The notes: generated by a model not told the origin, from the letters alone. Positions 10,236 through 22,325 are shown, numbered from the stretch's first letter. The stretch is 64,000 nucleotides of DNA from Linnemannia elongata (GCA_036320915.1 JAXBDG010000004.1:1798001-1862000), one strand, 5' to 3'. Numbers and translations: made by a program.

Positions 10236-12470
10236 TCACTGCTGAAAGCCGGCTTTCTCCTTGGGCGCGAAGTGGAGCTTGCGGGCGTTAGCGGGTTCGG
10301 TCAGGTAGGATCCCGTGGCGACCAAGAACAAGACGACAAAGTTCCAGCGCAACAAAATACGAATCATACGATCCGAGAATCTCGACACGAATCCTGGCTC
10401 CTTCGCCTGCCTCTCCTTCTCTTTCTGGGCTGCGGTTTGCTTCTTGGACTTCTCATCCTTCTTCCGCTGCTTCTCTTCCTGCTTCAACTGCTTCTTCGAC
10501 TTTGACTTGATGTCGCCGGTTGTTGTTTTTGAGTCAGCATTGCTATCGTTTCCACTGCGTCCGAACGAGAGCCACCCTCTGGTTGAGGAGGACGCTTGTT
10601 GTGACTCCTTGTCCTTCTTTATTGCCGCCTCCTTCTCCTTCTCGGCCTTGCGCTCCTCAGCTTCAACCTGTGCCAACCGTGCGGATGCGTCCTTGCCGGG
10701 CCATGGGTTCCGCTTCGCCTCCTTGTTGTCATAGCAAGCAATCTCGATCCAATCGACCAAAGTAGCATACTCTTTCTCGTCATTCTCGCCATAATCCGTC
10801 TCACCGCCCGCCCAGGCCCTCGTATCCTTGCTGTGTCCTGCATCCCAGATCATCAATTGGATCTGCATCGGCTGTGAGGGAATCTCGAGGTTCTTCTTCT
10901 TGAACTGGAGAAGGTCTTTGGGTCGAAGGGTGCGAAGGACTTTTCCGTCGATGGACCATTCGATTTTTTTAGGGGTCCATTCGATCTTGTAGACGTGGTC
11001 GTTCTCGGTCGCCGATTTCTTGAGCGTGTGTGATTCCTCCAAAGAGCTGTCATCATCGTCGTCATCGACGGAACCATGTTCGTTGATGGTCTTGATGTCC
11101 TCGATGGTGCTGCCCTCGATATTCTCACCGCTGTTCTTGGCGGTGGTGCTGTCGTCGTCGTGATGGGTCTTGTGCAACAAGAGGTCCTTGATCTTCCGTC
11201 CACGAGTGGTAATACTCTCGATCGACAGGACCGACGGCAAATGAGGCCAATGGAGTCCCGGAACCGACGCCGGCATCCACCTTCCTCCTCCTCCTTGTCC
11301 ATCCTTCACGCCCTTCGAGGATCCAGTAGAATGCTTATAGTACTCGGTAAGGACGGTCTTGGGATCACGCCCGGTGATTTGGAATGAGATCTCTTCACCG
11401 AGGGCAGGGTTCGAGAGCATGAAGGCTGTGACGATACCGGGGCCTGTAGAACCGGCCTTGAATTGAGTCGCGAAGGTGCCGTACCGGTTCCAGCGAGTTG
11501 ATGAGACTGTTGCGCCGAACCCAGCTCCACTCTTGGTCTTCACCTTGTCCCTATTGTATGGACAGTAAACAATTCGTCATTGATGAGTGAACAGTGAAAA
11601 AAGAGAGTTTTAGATTTATGTTACGGCTACATGACGTAGGAGAACCCGTCAAAATTATGGCATCAGATTTGCTTCCTTCACACTCGAAACTGGCACCTCT
11701 CATATCCCACAACGACTCAACAATGAAATAACAACAAATAGGGACAGAAAGAAAACGTACCGTTTGGCTTTAAGAACCAGTTTCTTACTCTTGGTATCAA
11801 CAAATGCATGATCATCCACAACATGGTCAAAATCAGACGTCCAATGGGCCTGATCCGGGTCACCCAAAAAGGCCTGTTTCGGGATCAGAGCCTGATGCTG
11901 TCCACGTTTGTCAGGTTGGTCCGACTTGAACTTCTCTTTGAAGGAGCGGCAGACGGGAAGAGGGAAGCAGCTGTTGACCGCTAAGGGTGTTGCTGACTTG
12001 GAGGACGAGGATGCGTCGATGGGGTGGGAAAAGGCAGGTTGGCAACCGAGTGCGATTGGACATGCTTGTAGAGTAGTCTTGTGGCAAGCTCCGTCTACAA
12101 AACCGTGGGAGGAAGGGGGGAGGAGAAAAAGGAGATGAGTAACGGTTTCTGTTTTTGTTGGTCGCTTGTCGTTGTGCTACGCAGAATACAAAAGAAACCA
12201 CACAAGCATATTTTTCACACACGCACACACACTCCATATCATCCCAGCAAACCCAACAAGACTCTCACGCAGAAAACAAAAAGAGCGAGACTTACTGTTG
12301 CAGCAAGGGTAAGAGACAGGGCAAGGGGAGTAAGATGGTCCACAGGATGGTCCAACGTCTGTGGATGTAGAGGTTGAAGAGGAGGAGCTGGACGAGAAGA
12401 GTGAGCCGTCTACCGAGGACACCCAGAAGTGGCCCATCGGCAGGAGCAGAGCAAGTGGCGCGAAACGCAT
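10236..12470 (-). CDS. Crh-like GH16 cell-wall protein, probably catalytically altered
   Basis: Three exons, 12470-12296, 12094-11761 and 11550-10236, chain exactly in phase to 607 residues. The layout is a signal peptide (MRFAPLALLLPMGHFW), a Ser/Thr linker, a Cys-rich segment (CGPSYSPCPVSYPCCNNGAC) like the N-terminus of Crh transglycosylases, then the GH16 beta-sandwich (SSTRWNRYGTF, MIWDAGHSKDTRAWAGG). Crh enzymes join chitin to beta-glucan using the motif E-I-D-x-E. Here the position reads E-I-S-F-Q (about residues 223-227), so the middle Asp and the acid/base Glu are both replaced, although the first Glu remains. The C-terminus has a charged Lys/Glu helix and then a transmembrane segment (LLRWNFVVLFLVATGSYL) rather than a GPI signal. 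A structural or regulatory role is possible; activity is doubtful. Confidence 0.85.
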
Positions 12471-12852
12471 CTTTTGACCGTGATAAAGAAGGCCTGTCTT
12501 TGTTATGTGTTGGCTTGTTGTTGTGAGAGCGTTTGTGTGCGCGCGTTGGATGAAGTGGAATAGAGTGGAACTGAAGTGTGTGGAGTGAACAAGACAAAAA
12601 GTGAGTGAAACAAAGGTGGAGAAGAAAAGGGGTTGAAGAGAAAGAAAGAGTGGGGTCTCCCGAGAATGAGATGGCCTTTTTCAACCACAAAAAATCATGC
12701 TGCTGCTTGGCACTCCATCACCATTACCATCGAAATGCGTACTTTTTTTGCGCTTTGACCACAACCCATGCCTTCACACGTACGAAATATTTTGATTTTT
12801 TTTTTTATATTTTTATTTAAACCATGTTGTCACCGCCGGGTGTAATAAGTAC

Positions 12853-14740
12853 CTAAGCGTCTTCACCATCTCCCTTGAACATGTCAACAAGGTGCTGGAC
12901 AGCTGCAACCCCTCCGTCGTTCGCAAACCGCTTCTCGCGCACAACAATCGACGCATGCGCATTCATGCCGTCAATATCAATGATCACCTTCTTCCACTCC
13001 AGCTGGTTCAACAACTTCGACATCTCGACCTGGACAGGAAGCAGTGGCAAGGGCTTGATTGACTTCAAGTGCGGGAACGAGTATGAGGTTCCTTCCTCGA
13101 CAATAGTGCTAGTCTCGCCCGTCTCCCTTTGCACCGTGATTGTCGAATGTCTCCTCTGAAGACGAGGCTGCTGTTGCAGGTCTGATTGATTCTCCTCATT
13201 ATGGTCATCATCTCGGTACTGCGCAAGGTTCGTGGTCGAAGCTCGTTCCCTGATCCGGTTCAGAGTCTCGTTCGCGTCCACCATGTCCTTGGTCCTCCTC
13301 CTCGAGTCAATTCCCTGATACGAAATCGTCGTGCTCGCAAAAATGATCCAGAGAGGCGCCAACACAGGGATCAGCGCATAAAGTCCATAACGAGACCAGT
13401 TGATGTTAGAGATCTTCTCCGATAGAGGCATCTCCTTCTGAGCAGCGGCACGTTCGTCCTGGAGTTGAGCAAGCATCTCCAAGTCATGGGGCTCATATGA
13501 CTCAATGACAGAGGAGTAGCCGCTGCTGTACTGGATCTGAAGAGACTCAAGCTCGATGAATGGATCGGCGTCTGAGAAACTAGCTGTCCAGAAGGGGACT
13601 GATCGGTCGTTGCGAACGTTGCAGTAGATCGCCCTCCGCTTAAACCGGTTCAATGCGTGGATAAAGATGCTCTCGGGTTCAGACATGGCCAACAAGATGG
13701 GTTTCCCGTTCACATAGTCGTCAATCAACTGCAACTGCTCACCTAAATATATATGAAGAGGCACGTAATAAGGACCGGCACATCCCGAAAGTCAGCGCCT
13801 TTTCTGAATTTGGTTTTTCTAGTGTTGTTTGTTTCCGAGTACAAATGACCAAAACGAGCAAAAGAGCACGTTCTTACCTGTGCGGCTAAGCATGCGCGAA
13901 CTGAGGTAGTTGAAGACTTTAGCAGAGTTGCTCTGAGGAGGTTTCCGGATTCCGAGATGAGGTGTGGCCATAGTGACGAAATAGACTGGCTCGATCCCTC
14001 GCCCGCCTTGTTCGACCGGATCAAAAAACTTTTCCATATCCAGCAAGCCCATCGCAAACCGGCCAATCAAACCACCGAGTGAGTAGCCCAAGAACGAGAA
14101 CTGGGTCACCTTCCTGCTTTTGCTGCTTTCAGTGGCGTCGGGATTGGTGTTGATATGACTGTGGAGGGAAGACGAGGACGATGATGCGGATGAGGGGTTG
14201 GACGACAACGGCGTATTACTGCTGCTATTGGCGGTGACAGAGGAGGATTTGTTGGGTTTTCCGTGTTTCTGCTTCTTGTTCTTGGACTCCTTCTTGCCGT
14301 GTTTCTTGTGCTTGTGTCCCTTCAGATCCTCGATATCGCCACCGGACTCGATCACCTCGATGACCTTGTGGATCTCCTGGACCAGCCTCTGTGCACAAAT
14401 GTCGACACCATCGTACGTAAACTTGGACTCGTTCGCCTCCGCGCAGTACTATTCGTTGTGAGAGTAATGAATTGGCGTAGGGAATCAGATATAGAGTCTG
14501 GTAGAATCGATGCTCAATTGGATTTATTTTGTTCGAGTGGCCAAGAAAGGGAGAGAGAAAGGATATACTTACGACGAGGAGACGATCGCCGAGTCGCTCT
14601 TTGAACTGGTCGGCAATGAACTTGACGTGACCTGCGTTTCCCCAGAGTCCGTGGTTGAGAACAAGGAGATGGCGGCCTTCCTGCTGGGATTCTTGCTGGG
14701 ATGCCTGTGCTACTGTTATTGGTGTTGTTGTTGCGGACAT
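12853..14740 (-). CDS. DUF676 serine esterase/lipase, Lpl1/Rog1-like
   Basis: Exons 14740-14573, 14448-13878 and 13742-12853 chain in phase to 542 residues. It is an alpha/beta-hydrolase of the DUF676 family: HLLVLNHGLWGNAGH near the N-terminus is the oxyanion strand, and GYSLGG (~177) is the nucleophile elbow with the catalytic Ser. FVTMATPHLG follows. Yeast Lpl1 is a lipid-droplet phospholipase and Rog1 a monoacylglycerol lipase; which substrate applies here is unknown. A hydrophobic segment LYALIPVLAPLWIIFAS (~365) could anchor it to a membrane or droplet. An insertion of about 70 residues, first Lys/His-rich and then Ser-rich, lies between the first strand and the nucleophile elbow and is absent from the core fold. 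The C-terminal residues after ~480 carry VVREKRFANDGG. Confidence 0.85.
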
Positions 14741-15392
14741 TTTTGTTGATGGGTATATGTAGTACGAGTTAAGTCTGTGGTTGTTGTGCTTTGAGGTTGT
14801 TGTGCTCTGTGATTGTTGTGCTGAGGATACTGGAGTAGGATGAGTTGCAGGTGAAGAGAAGTGAAGTGAAGTGGATTAAAGTGAATGAGGAAAAAAGAGA
14901 GATGTGTGATGGAAAAAATGTCAACGAAGGAGAGAGAGAGAGAGAGAGAGTTGAGAGCTGAAAAATAGACAAATTCAAGGCTGAGCAATTGCATGCTTTT
15001 ATTAACGGACACCGCGGATAAACATTCAGGCCACCGTGGCAAAAATGTAAAAAAGAAAAAAGAAAAAGCCAAGTCCAGAACCTCCCAATTGGCGCAATGT
15101 ACGAAAGACGTCGTCATCCACCACCTTTTTGATCGAGAAATCTCTATCTTCGCGGTGAGGCGTCAACGCCGCCCTTCGTTGTTCTGCCTCAGCTATCCCT
15201 TACTTGATCGAAATTGAATACGCAGGCATACCATGCTCCTTTCTTCTTTCTTTGTTGGCCCAGAATTATGAAAATATCCTTTTTGGGGGAGGAAGACGAC
15301 CATTGCAGCGTTTGATAACCATGTGCTTGCTTCCTTTCTTTACATCTCCTGTGCGTCGTCATACTCCCCTTCGTCTTACCCCACCTCCCTCA
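14741..15392. other. Intergenic flank with GA microsatellite
   Basis: Upstream of the Lpl1-like gene. It holds a (GA)n run at about 14931-14950 and otherwise AT/CT-rich sequence ending at the transposon target duplication. No gene is supported. Confidence 0.5.
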
Positions 15393-15401
15393 TCCCACAA
15401 A
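15393..15401. repeat. Target site duplication, left (TCCCACAAA)
   Basis: The nonamer TCCCACAAA directly precedes the element's left terminus and is repeated at 23528-23536 directly after the right terminus. Nine base pairs is the usual duplication length for Mutator-like elements. Confidence 0.92.
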
Positions 15402-15449
15402 GGGTTAATCTATTCGACAACCCGGGTTGCTCACCTTAGCTGACAACCC
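15402..15449 (+). repeat. Left terminal inverted repeat of the MULE
   Basis: Forty-eight bases, matching the reverse complement of 23480-23527 with about seven mismatches. It contains the perfect palindrome CAACCCGGGTTG at 15418-15429. A related motif, CAACCGGGTTG, follows at about 15479-15489, just inside the terminus. These repeated palindromes are likely transposase-binding sites (inference). Confidence 0.9.
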
Positions 15450-15813
15450 GGCAGTCACACTTTGCAAAATAATTTGTCAACCGGGTTGCGATATTACACC
15501 CTTCAAAGCATTGGCACCAGCCTCTGTCAACGCTTCTGTGCCACTGCCTCAAATACATCTGCCATACCTCTACACTCAGCTATCTGGCCCCCAATCACGC
15601 TGCCATCACCATTTAACCAAGCATATAAAAGTACCGCAGTTCCCCTGTACCATTAACAGCATCTTTTCTTGCCCCTTTCTTTTGTCTTGACACGGGTGTA
15701 CCTTGTTCTCTACCCTTGTTTCTTAAGCCCCTGTCTATACACTTGTCTCCTTCTATTCCCTTGCTCACACCCACTTGCTCTGCTGCTTTTATAGTAGAAT
15801 ATACGTTTATTGT

Positions 15814-16749
15814 CTAATGAGGACGAACAACGTAAACTGGATCGTTTTGAATTCTCTTGAGGGCTTGTTCATCAACCTCCAAAGTGAACGATCCTTCACG
15901 CTTTGTTGATAAAAGGCTCTTGACTGTATCTCTAGTGAGCTTTTGTTCGTACATCAACTCTTCTTGCCTTTTCTGCTGGATATCAAGGTAAATACGCTGT
16001 TGCTCGAAGGCCTTGCGATGTTGTTCCGCGAGGGCGCTCTGAAGATCGGTGCTTTGTTGAACTTGAGCAGTGGTGAAAGCCTGTAAGAACGTCATATGGT
16101 TCTCGGTCATTGAAGCCATAAACTTGGCATGCTGGGCTGTCGTATGCTCGGTGAATGACTCCAAGAAAACTTGATGACGCTCAATCATTTTTTGCTCCAG
16201 AAGCTGCCCGATAGTAGGTTCAGCCACCAAGGCCATTGATGTGGGCGCACGTGAAACAATGACGTCGCCGCATGAGGTGCCGTCGCTCGAGGTACTGCTG
16301 CTTGAAGTGCCGCCGTTCGAAGTGCCGCCGTTCGAGGTGCCGCCCCTTGAGGCGCCGAAGCTTGAGGTACTGGCGCTTGAGATGCCGCCGGTTGAGTCGG
16401 ATAAGCGTAAAGATACATCTTTCTCTTGTCTAGGAACCGAACCATCGACTTGCGCCGTCTTCTTGAGTGCCTCTAGAGCGGTGTTTTTCGCAACCTTGCA
16501 GAGCTGATAGTGGCGTTGTAGAGACGAGTTAAGGGTAAAGGTTGATCCACAGTAGCAGACAAAATCCATGCCCTTTGCGATTTGTCGATTGAAAGTGGTT
16601 GGTTGATCGGTATGCCTGCAAATGAATGTGATGGGTTGGTCTGTGTGGTAGGCTACAACGTGGTTCTTTTGAGCCTTGGATAGTGGTCGACCAAGGACAA
16701 GAAGGCCTTGGCCACAATCATAGTACGAACAAATGGTTCCGCGAGGCAT
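15814..16749 (-). CDS. MULE passenger: zinc-finger/coiled-coil protein of unknown function
   Basis: A single open frame of 311 residues from ATG 16749 (MPRGTICSYYDCGQGLL); the frame stays open upstream to an ATG at 16893. It is transcribed opposite to the transposase. Visible features are an N-terminal segment with paired Cys/His (CSYYDCG, later ICRHTD), a finger-like C-x-C-x12-H-x3-C (FVCYCG through HYQLC), a Gly-Thr-Ser repeat tract coded by a 15-bp minisatellite (about 16275-16395), and a C-terminal Gln/Glu-rich coiled coil. I do not recognise the family. By position it could be an accessory transposition protein, comparable in layout to MURB of maize MuDR, but with no sequence evidence for that. 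Confidence 0.6.
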   Translation of the reverse strand: MPRGTICSYYDCGQGLLVLGRPLSKAQKNHVVAYHTDQPITFICRHTDQPTTFNRQIAKGMDFVCYCGSTFTLNSSLQRHYQLCKVAKNTALEALKKTAQVDGSVPRQEKDVSLRLSDSTGGISSASTSSFGASRGGTSNGGTSNGGTSSSSTSSDGTSCGDVIVSRAPTSMALVAEPTIGQLLEQKMIERHQVFLESFTEHTTAQHAKFMASMTENHMTFLQAFTTAQVQQSTDLQSALAEQHRKAFEQQRIYLDIQQKRQEELMYEQKLTRDTVKSLLSTKREGSFTLEVDEQALKRIQNDPVYVVRPH

Positions 16750-16984
16750 GCCAAGAGAGGGTGCTGGAAGGTTTAGTGAGATGGGGTTGGCAAGAAGATG
16801 AAGAATGTGTGAGGAATCGGAGGTGCTATGTTTTCGGATATTTATGTGCCTCATTTTATATACAAACCATTGATATGAAAATGCATAATCCAAAGTTCAC
16901 TATTCAACAGATGATTATGAATAAGACAATACTCTGAAAGAGATACTTGATCAAGCTAGCTGAGTAGCCATATATATATATATT

Positions 16985-17990
16985 CATTGAGGTATCGTAG
17001 CAAGTGTGTAAGGCGCCTCTCTTCCTTGCAAAAACAATTCTCCTTGAGAACGGAGCATGGTATGCAACGGGCATGTACATACATCCTTAAAGATATCGTA
17101 GGAAGTGTGCGAGACGCCTCCCTTCCTTCCAAAAAAATATTTTTTCCCCGAAAGAGGAACGGGGCATGGTATGCAACAGGCATGCACATACATCCTTAAA
17201 GATATCGTAGGAAGTGTGCGAGACGCCTCTCTTCCTTGCAAAAACAATTTTCCTTGGGAACGGAGCATGGTATGCAACAGGCATGTACATACATCCTTCA
17301 AGATATCGTAGGAAGTGTGCGAGACGCCTCTCTTCCTTGCAAAAACAATTTTCCTTGGGAACGGAGCATGGTATGCAACAGGCATGTACATACATCCTTA
17401 AAGATATCGTAGCAAGTGTGCGAGACGCCTCTCTTCCTTGCAAAAACAATTTTCCTTGGGAACGGAGCATGGTATGCAACAGGCATGTACATACATCCTT
17501 CAAGATATCGTAGGAAGTGTGCGAGACGCCTCTCTTCCTTGCAAAAACAATTTTCCTTGAGAACGGAGCATGGTATGCAGCAGGCATGTACATACATCCT
17601 TCAAGATATCGTAGGAAGTGTGCGAGACGCCTCCCTTCCTTCCAAAAAAATATTTTTTCCCCGAAAGAGGAACGGAGCATGGTATGCAACAGGCATGTAC
17701 ATATATCCTTAAAGATATCGTAGCAAGTGTGCGAGACGCCTCTCTTCCTTGCAAAAACAATTTTCCTTGAGAACGGAGCATGGTATGCAGCAGGCATGTA
17801 CATACATCCTTAAAGATATCGTAGGAAGTGTGCGAGACGCCTTGCTTCCTTCCAAAAAAAAATTTTTTTCCTAGAAAGAGGAACAGGCATGTACATACAT
17901 CCTTCAAGATATCGTAGGAAGTGTGCGAGACGCCTCTCTTCCTTCCAAAATTTTTTTTTTCCTTGAAAGCGGACTGGAGCATCACATAGC
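16985..17990. repeat. Tandem satellite array, ~101-bp unit, inside the MULE
   Basis: About nine to ten head-to-tail copies. Successive GATATCGTA landmarks fall at 17092, 17201, 17302, 17403, 17503, 17604, 17713, 17814 and 17908, giving spacings of mostly 100-101 bp. Two variants alternate irregularly: a 101-bp form with CTTGCAAAAACAATTTTCC and a ~109-bp form with CTTCCAAAAAAATATTTTTT. Edge copies (16985-17000 and 17950-18030) are degenerate. Several frames are open through it on both strands because the unit lacks stops, but these are repeat artefacts. Confidence 0.92.
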
Positions 17991-18483
17991 ATACATACGC
18001 ATCCAACCATTGTGGTACCGTAGTATATGTGCAAGGCACCTGGCTTTCTATCTTTTTTTTTTTTGATGCATCGCAAAAGGTACAGCTGGGAATTGATGTG
18101 TTGCGGACTTGCAACATAAACTGGTCCCGCTACAATTTTAAGCATACCAGCGCAAGACGATTACTTTTGACAACCCTGTACTCTCTGTCACTTGTAAGAG
18201 ACTTTAGAGCTGCTTGATCCATAATGAATAGGTGTAATTTGTGCTAAAGGAAAGGCGGTTTTCTCCTATTTTTGACACATCAGCAATAAGCTATAAAAGC
18301 TGATATAGGATAAGGTAGGATAGGAAAAAAACCATCGAGCTTACTTGTTACACTCTTGACCCATCCTTTGCTGATCTCTTTTTCCCGCAGTTCCCGGTTA
18401 GTATTAAACTTATATCCAGTCTTGTTGCACTTGAACAATATGCAGTTGTTAATAGTTGATGTTGTGCTGATTGTAAAGCTAGA

Positions 18484-21400
18484 ATGTCAAGCACCGAGCC
18501 TATTCCTGTTGAGGACTGTCCTCCAAAATCTAAAGAGTCAAGGGTTATGTACAGTACTTACTGGCAAAAGTTGCAGACCGGTCGAATGTTGCTGGGAATT
18601 CCCTTGCCCAATATCAAAACAAATGCCAACGTTGAGGTCATCTATGAGCCCCCGCCACCCAAGGAGAGGATATATGAGGCCAGACTCGCAGCCCTCAGGA
18701 CTATTCCATCAAGAAACATTGCTTTGCAAGCCAACTCCATGTTAGGTATGAAGCGCATAAACAATATCGTTTTCATTTGCCTTTGCATCATTTTTTGGAT
18801 TGAACTATTCGACAACCCCCCCTCCCATTTTTTTTTGGTATATAACTCTGTGCTAACTTTAGTAATCCTTTTTTTATAGTTGAAGCTGAAGGGGCTTGGG
18901 GAATTCGTATCGAAGGCATAGGCGATTTTACATCCGCAGCTGTCAAGATCTTACTAGGTGCGGTGGACACGAACATTTTCATCGTCAAGGCCAGAGAGAT
19001 ACTGAATTGGATCGATGTAAATTCCGACCGTGAGTTCGCCGATTGGTTCCGTACCCTTCTTTACACTACCCCGGGCATCATGATGTGGAAATTCAATCCA
19101 ACGTCTGGCGCGTCGCTAGGCATTTCAAACACCTTTGACCTCATGAAAGAGATTTACATTGACGATGAGATTGTGCGTACAGTCATGGAGCTCTTTTCCA
19201 TGTCATATGGTGCAAACGATCGATATCTCTTCATTCCTCCCCTTCAAATCATTCTCTGGGGTCAAAATATCCTTTGGGAATGGAAGAAGGACCTAGTCAA
19301 GAGTGGGCGACTTGAAAAGGCATTCGCGATTGTTCATATGCCGGATCACTGGGGTGCTCTTGAAGTCGATTTTGAGCGGCGCAAGATCTCATTCGGGGAT
19401 TCTCTCTCGTGTTCTATCCCTGAAGTGACCATCAACAACGTTCGCAATTGGATAAAATGCTGCGGCATTGACATTGGTCGGTGGGACTGCGACACTGGAC
19501 ACTTTGCCGTTCCTCAACAACCTCCTGGAAGCGGATCGTGCGCTGTTAATGCCATTAATGCAGTGGAGAGGAGCGTGAATCCAAGGACGGCAATTTGGAC
19601 CCATACAAAGTCTGCGCAACATCGATTAAGGCTTCTTAAGCTGGTAACTGGCTATAGCAAGGTAAATATTGTTACAAAACATCAAGCTTCATTACTATGT
19701 ATGAAAATATCTTTCTTTACAACCTAACAACCGCTGTTAACATGTAGATCGAACCTCAAGGTCATTGCAATGTTGCTACAAAAAGTGATCGGAACCGAGA
19801 GGTAAAGATACTTGATCACAGAGCCGTATCGGGAATGAAGGCTGCTATGGGGAAGGTTAGTGAGGAGATTGGTAAGGAGGAGATTGCCGAGGTGGAGATT
19901 TCTGAGGTGGAGATTTCTGAGGAGGAGATATCTGAGGAGGAGATTGCCGAGGTGGAGATTTCTGAGGAGGAGATTTCTGAGGAGGAGATTGCCGAGGTGG
20001 AGATTTCTGAGGTGGAGATTTCTGAGGAGGAGATTTCTGAGGAGGAGATTGTCGAGGTAGAGATTTCTGAGGTGGAGATTGCTGATGAGGAGATTGCCGA
20101 GGAGGAGATTTCTGAGGTTGGGATTCCTCAGGTGGAGATTTCTGAGGTGGAGATCACTGGAGGGGAAGTTGCTGAGGACAATGCTGGTGGTGAAACTAGC
20201 GTGGTGGACAAGCCTGATGAGACGAATAACGGATCGATGTGGATACCTCAGCTTGGCCAACAATTTGAAAGTCTGGAGATCTTTGAAGATCTGGTCCATC
20301 CTTGGGCACACCGACAAGGATTTCAGTTGCGACGAATGCAGTCTAGACTTGAAGAACAACATGGCCAATGTCCCCGAGGTAAATAATGAAACTGCTAGTT
20401 GTACGTGCTCCTCCTTGAATACAATTTCCGTCTAACCCATGTATTTTGTTTATGAATAGTAATTTTTGGTTGCTCTTACGCCGGCAAACACGAATCGCGG
20501 AAAAACGTGGATCCAGAAAAGCATCGCAACAAGATTTCCAAGCGCACCAACTGTCCTTGCCGTATTGTTCTTCGATCTCCAAAAATGATATCTCCGTACT
20601 GGCACATCACCACCGCTGTCACAGCTCACAGCGGTCACGGGTTCGAGCAAGGCACCATGGAATTCAACCGACGCGACAGACAGCTTACCGACAAAATGCT
20701 GGAGCAGATTTCTTCTCTGGCAGGCAGATTCAACGCAAAGCAAATTATCTACTTGCTGAATCAAGAGTGGCCTGACAAGGTGTTCGATCTTCGAACGGTC
20801 ACTAACGCCATCCAAAAGGCGAGGAACAATGTGTACTCTGATGGCTCCGAGGCTGCAGAGTTATACAAGCTTCTACAAGACAAGGCGCGCAAGGACAAGG
20901 AATGGTACTTTGCAACAGAACTTGATGCCGAAGGACGCCTTCAACGAATATTCTGGATGAGTCCTTCTCAGAGATCCCTCTACCGACGTTATCGGGATGT
21001 GGTCCTCAGCGATAATACCTTCAAGACGAACCGGTTTGGTATGCCCTTCAATGCTATCGTTATCGTCGACAACAGTGGAAAAAATCGCCTGGTTGGATGT
21101 TCATTGGTCTCCGGAGAGCACACAAAGGACTATGAGTGGATTCTTCGACAGTTGTTGATGGCAAACGACAATCTTGCTCCGCATACTATTATTGTCGATA
21201 ACGATCACGCAATGGAAGCTGCCTGCGCCAGCGTCATTGGACGCACGGTTCTCTTGAACTGCATCTGGCATCTTGGTCATCAAAATCTAGGTAGAAATCT
21301 TCGTGGCGCGCTCGGCAAGGACTGGCAGGCTTTTATTTCCACTTTTTGGACTACACGAAATGCTCTCACAGTTGTCGATTTCGAGAATAGATGGTCGCAG

Positions 21401-22294
21401 CACGTTAAAGTCTTTGGCGTTGACAAACCAGACGTTGAGGCTTACTTGGAGTGGATCTTTAAGCGTCGCGAGCACTGGGCGTGGCCGTGGGTTGGTACAA
21501 GATTCACCGCTGGAATTCAAGCAACACAAAGGGTGGAGAGTGTAAACGCAATCATCAAGCGAGCCGTTAACAGCAAGACCTCCCTTCCAGTCCTATTCGA
21601 GTCTACTGAAAAGATGCTATCGGATGAGGCCAGGACGTCGCGGTATCTACACTACAGGATGGATATGACAGCTGATCCTTCACTGACCCAATTCACCAAG
21701 AAGATGTTTGCTGATATTATTGATGTGAACAGTCGCTTTCTTGGCATCGCAGCAAAAGGCCAGATGATGATGGAGATGATGCGATCCATCTATTATCAAT
21801 CCGAATTGCACCAAGCTACCAAGGTCGAAAGAGCTGCCGAGTGCAATGAAGATCAGCCAAACGAGGCTGGCGATGATGACAAGGTAAGCATATAATAAAA
21901 TCGTGAGATGATGAAAAATACTAAAGCCCCCCCAAAAAAATGGTCAAGGCATTAATGATTGATATTGCCTTCGTCTGTAGTTTGAAAAGGCGTCCAAGGA
22001 TGAAGGCCTACCAACCGAGCGCAGTGGGGAGCAATTAAACGAGGCAGGCGATGTTGAGGAGGTAAGCTTATTTAAAAAAAAAGATCGTTTGTTGATGAAA
22101 GTTGCTAAGCCCCCAAAAAAAAATGAATAAGGCGCTGAAGATCGCTCTTGCCTTCGTCTGTAGTTTAAAAGAGCATCCAAGGGAGAAGGCCTACCAACCG
22201 AGCGCAATGGGGAACAATTAAACGAGGCAGGCGATGTTGAGGAGGTAAGTTTATAAAAAAAAAAGATCGTCAGTTGATGAAAGTTGCCAAGCCC

Positions 22295-22325
<31 letters not shown>

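Noticed and set aside
17087..17803. 238-codon minus-strand frame and several plus-strand frames with repeated peptides
   Set aside because: They lie wholly within the 101-bp satellite, several frames are open simultaneously on both strands, and no homology or start context supports them.
16985..17990. CRISPR-like repeat-spacer array
   Set aside because: Units are contiguous tandem repeats of ~101 bp without unique spacers, inside a eukaryotic transposon.
19724..20368. Minus-strand open frame that looks like a pentapeptide-repeat (xLRNL) protein
   Set aside because: It is the exact antisense of the in-frame EISEE minisatellite; the apparent repeats follow from the 15-bp unit, and the sense strand has splice-consistent coding with recognisable domains on both sides.
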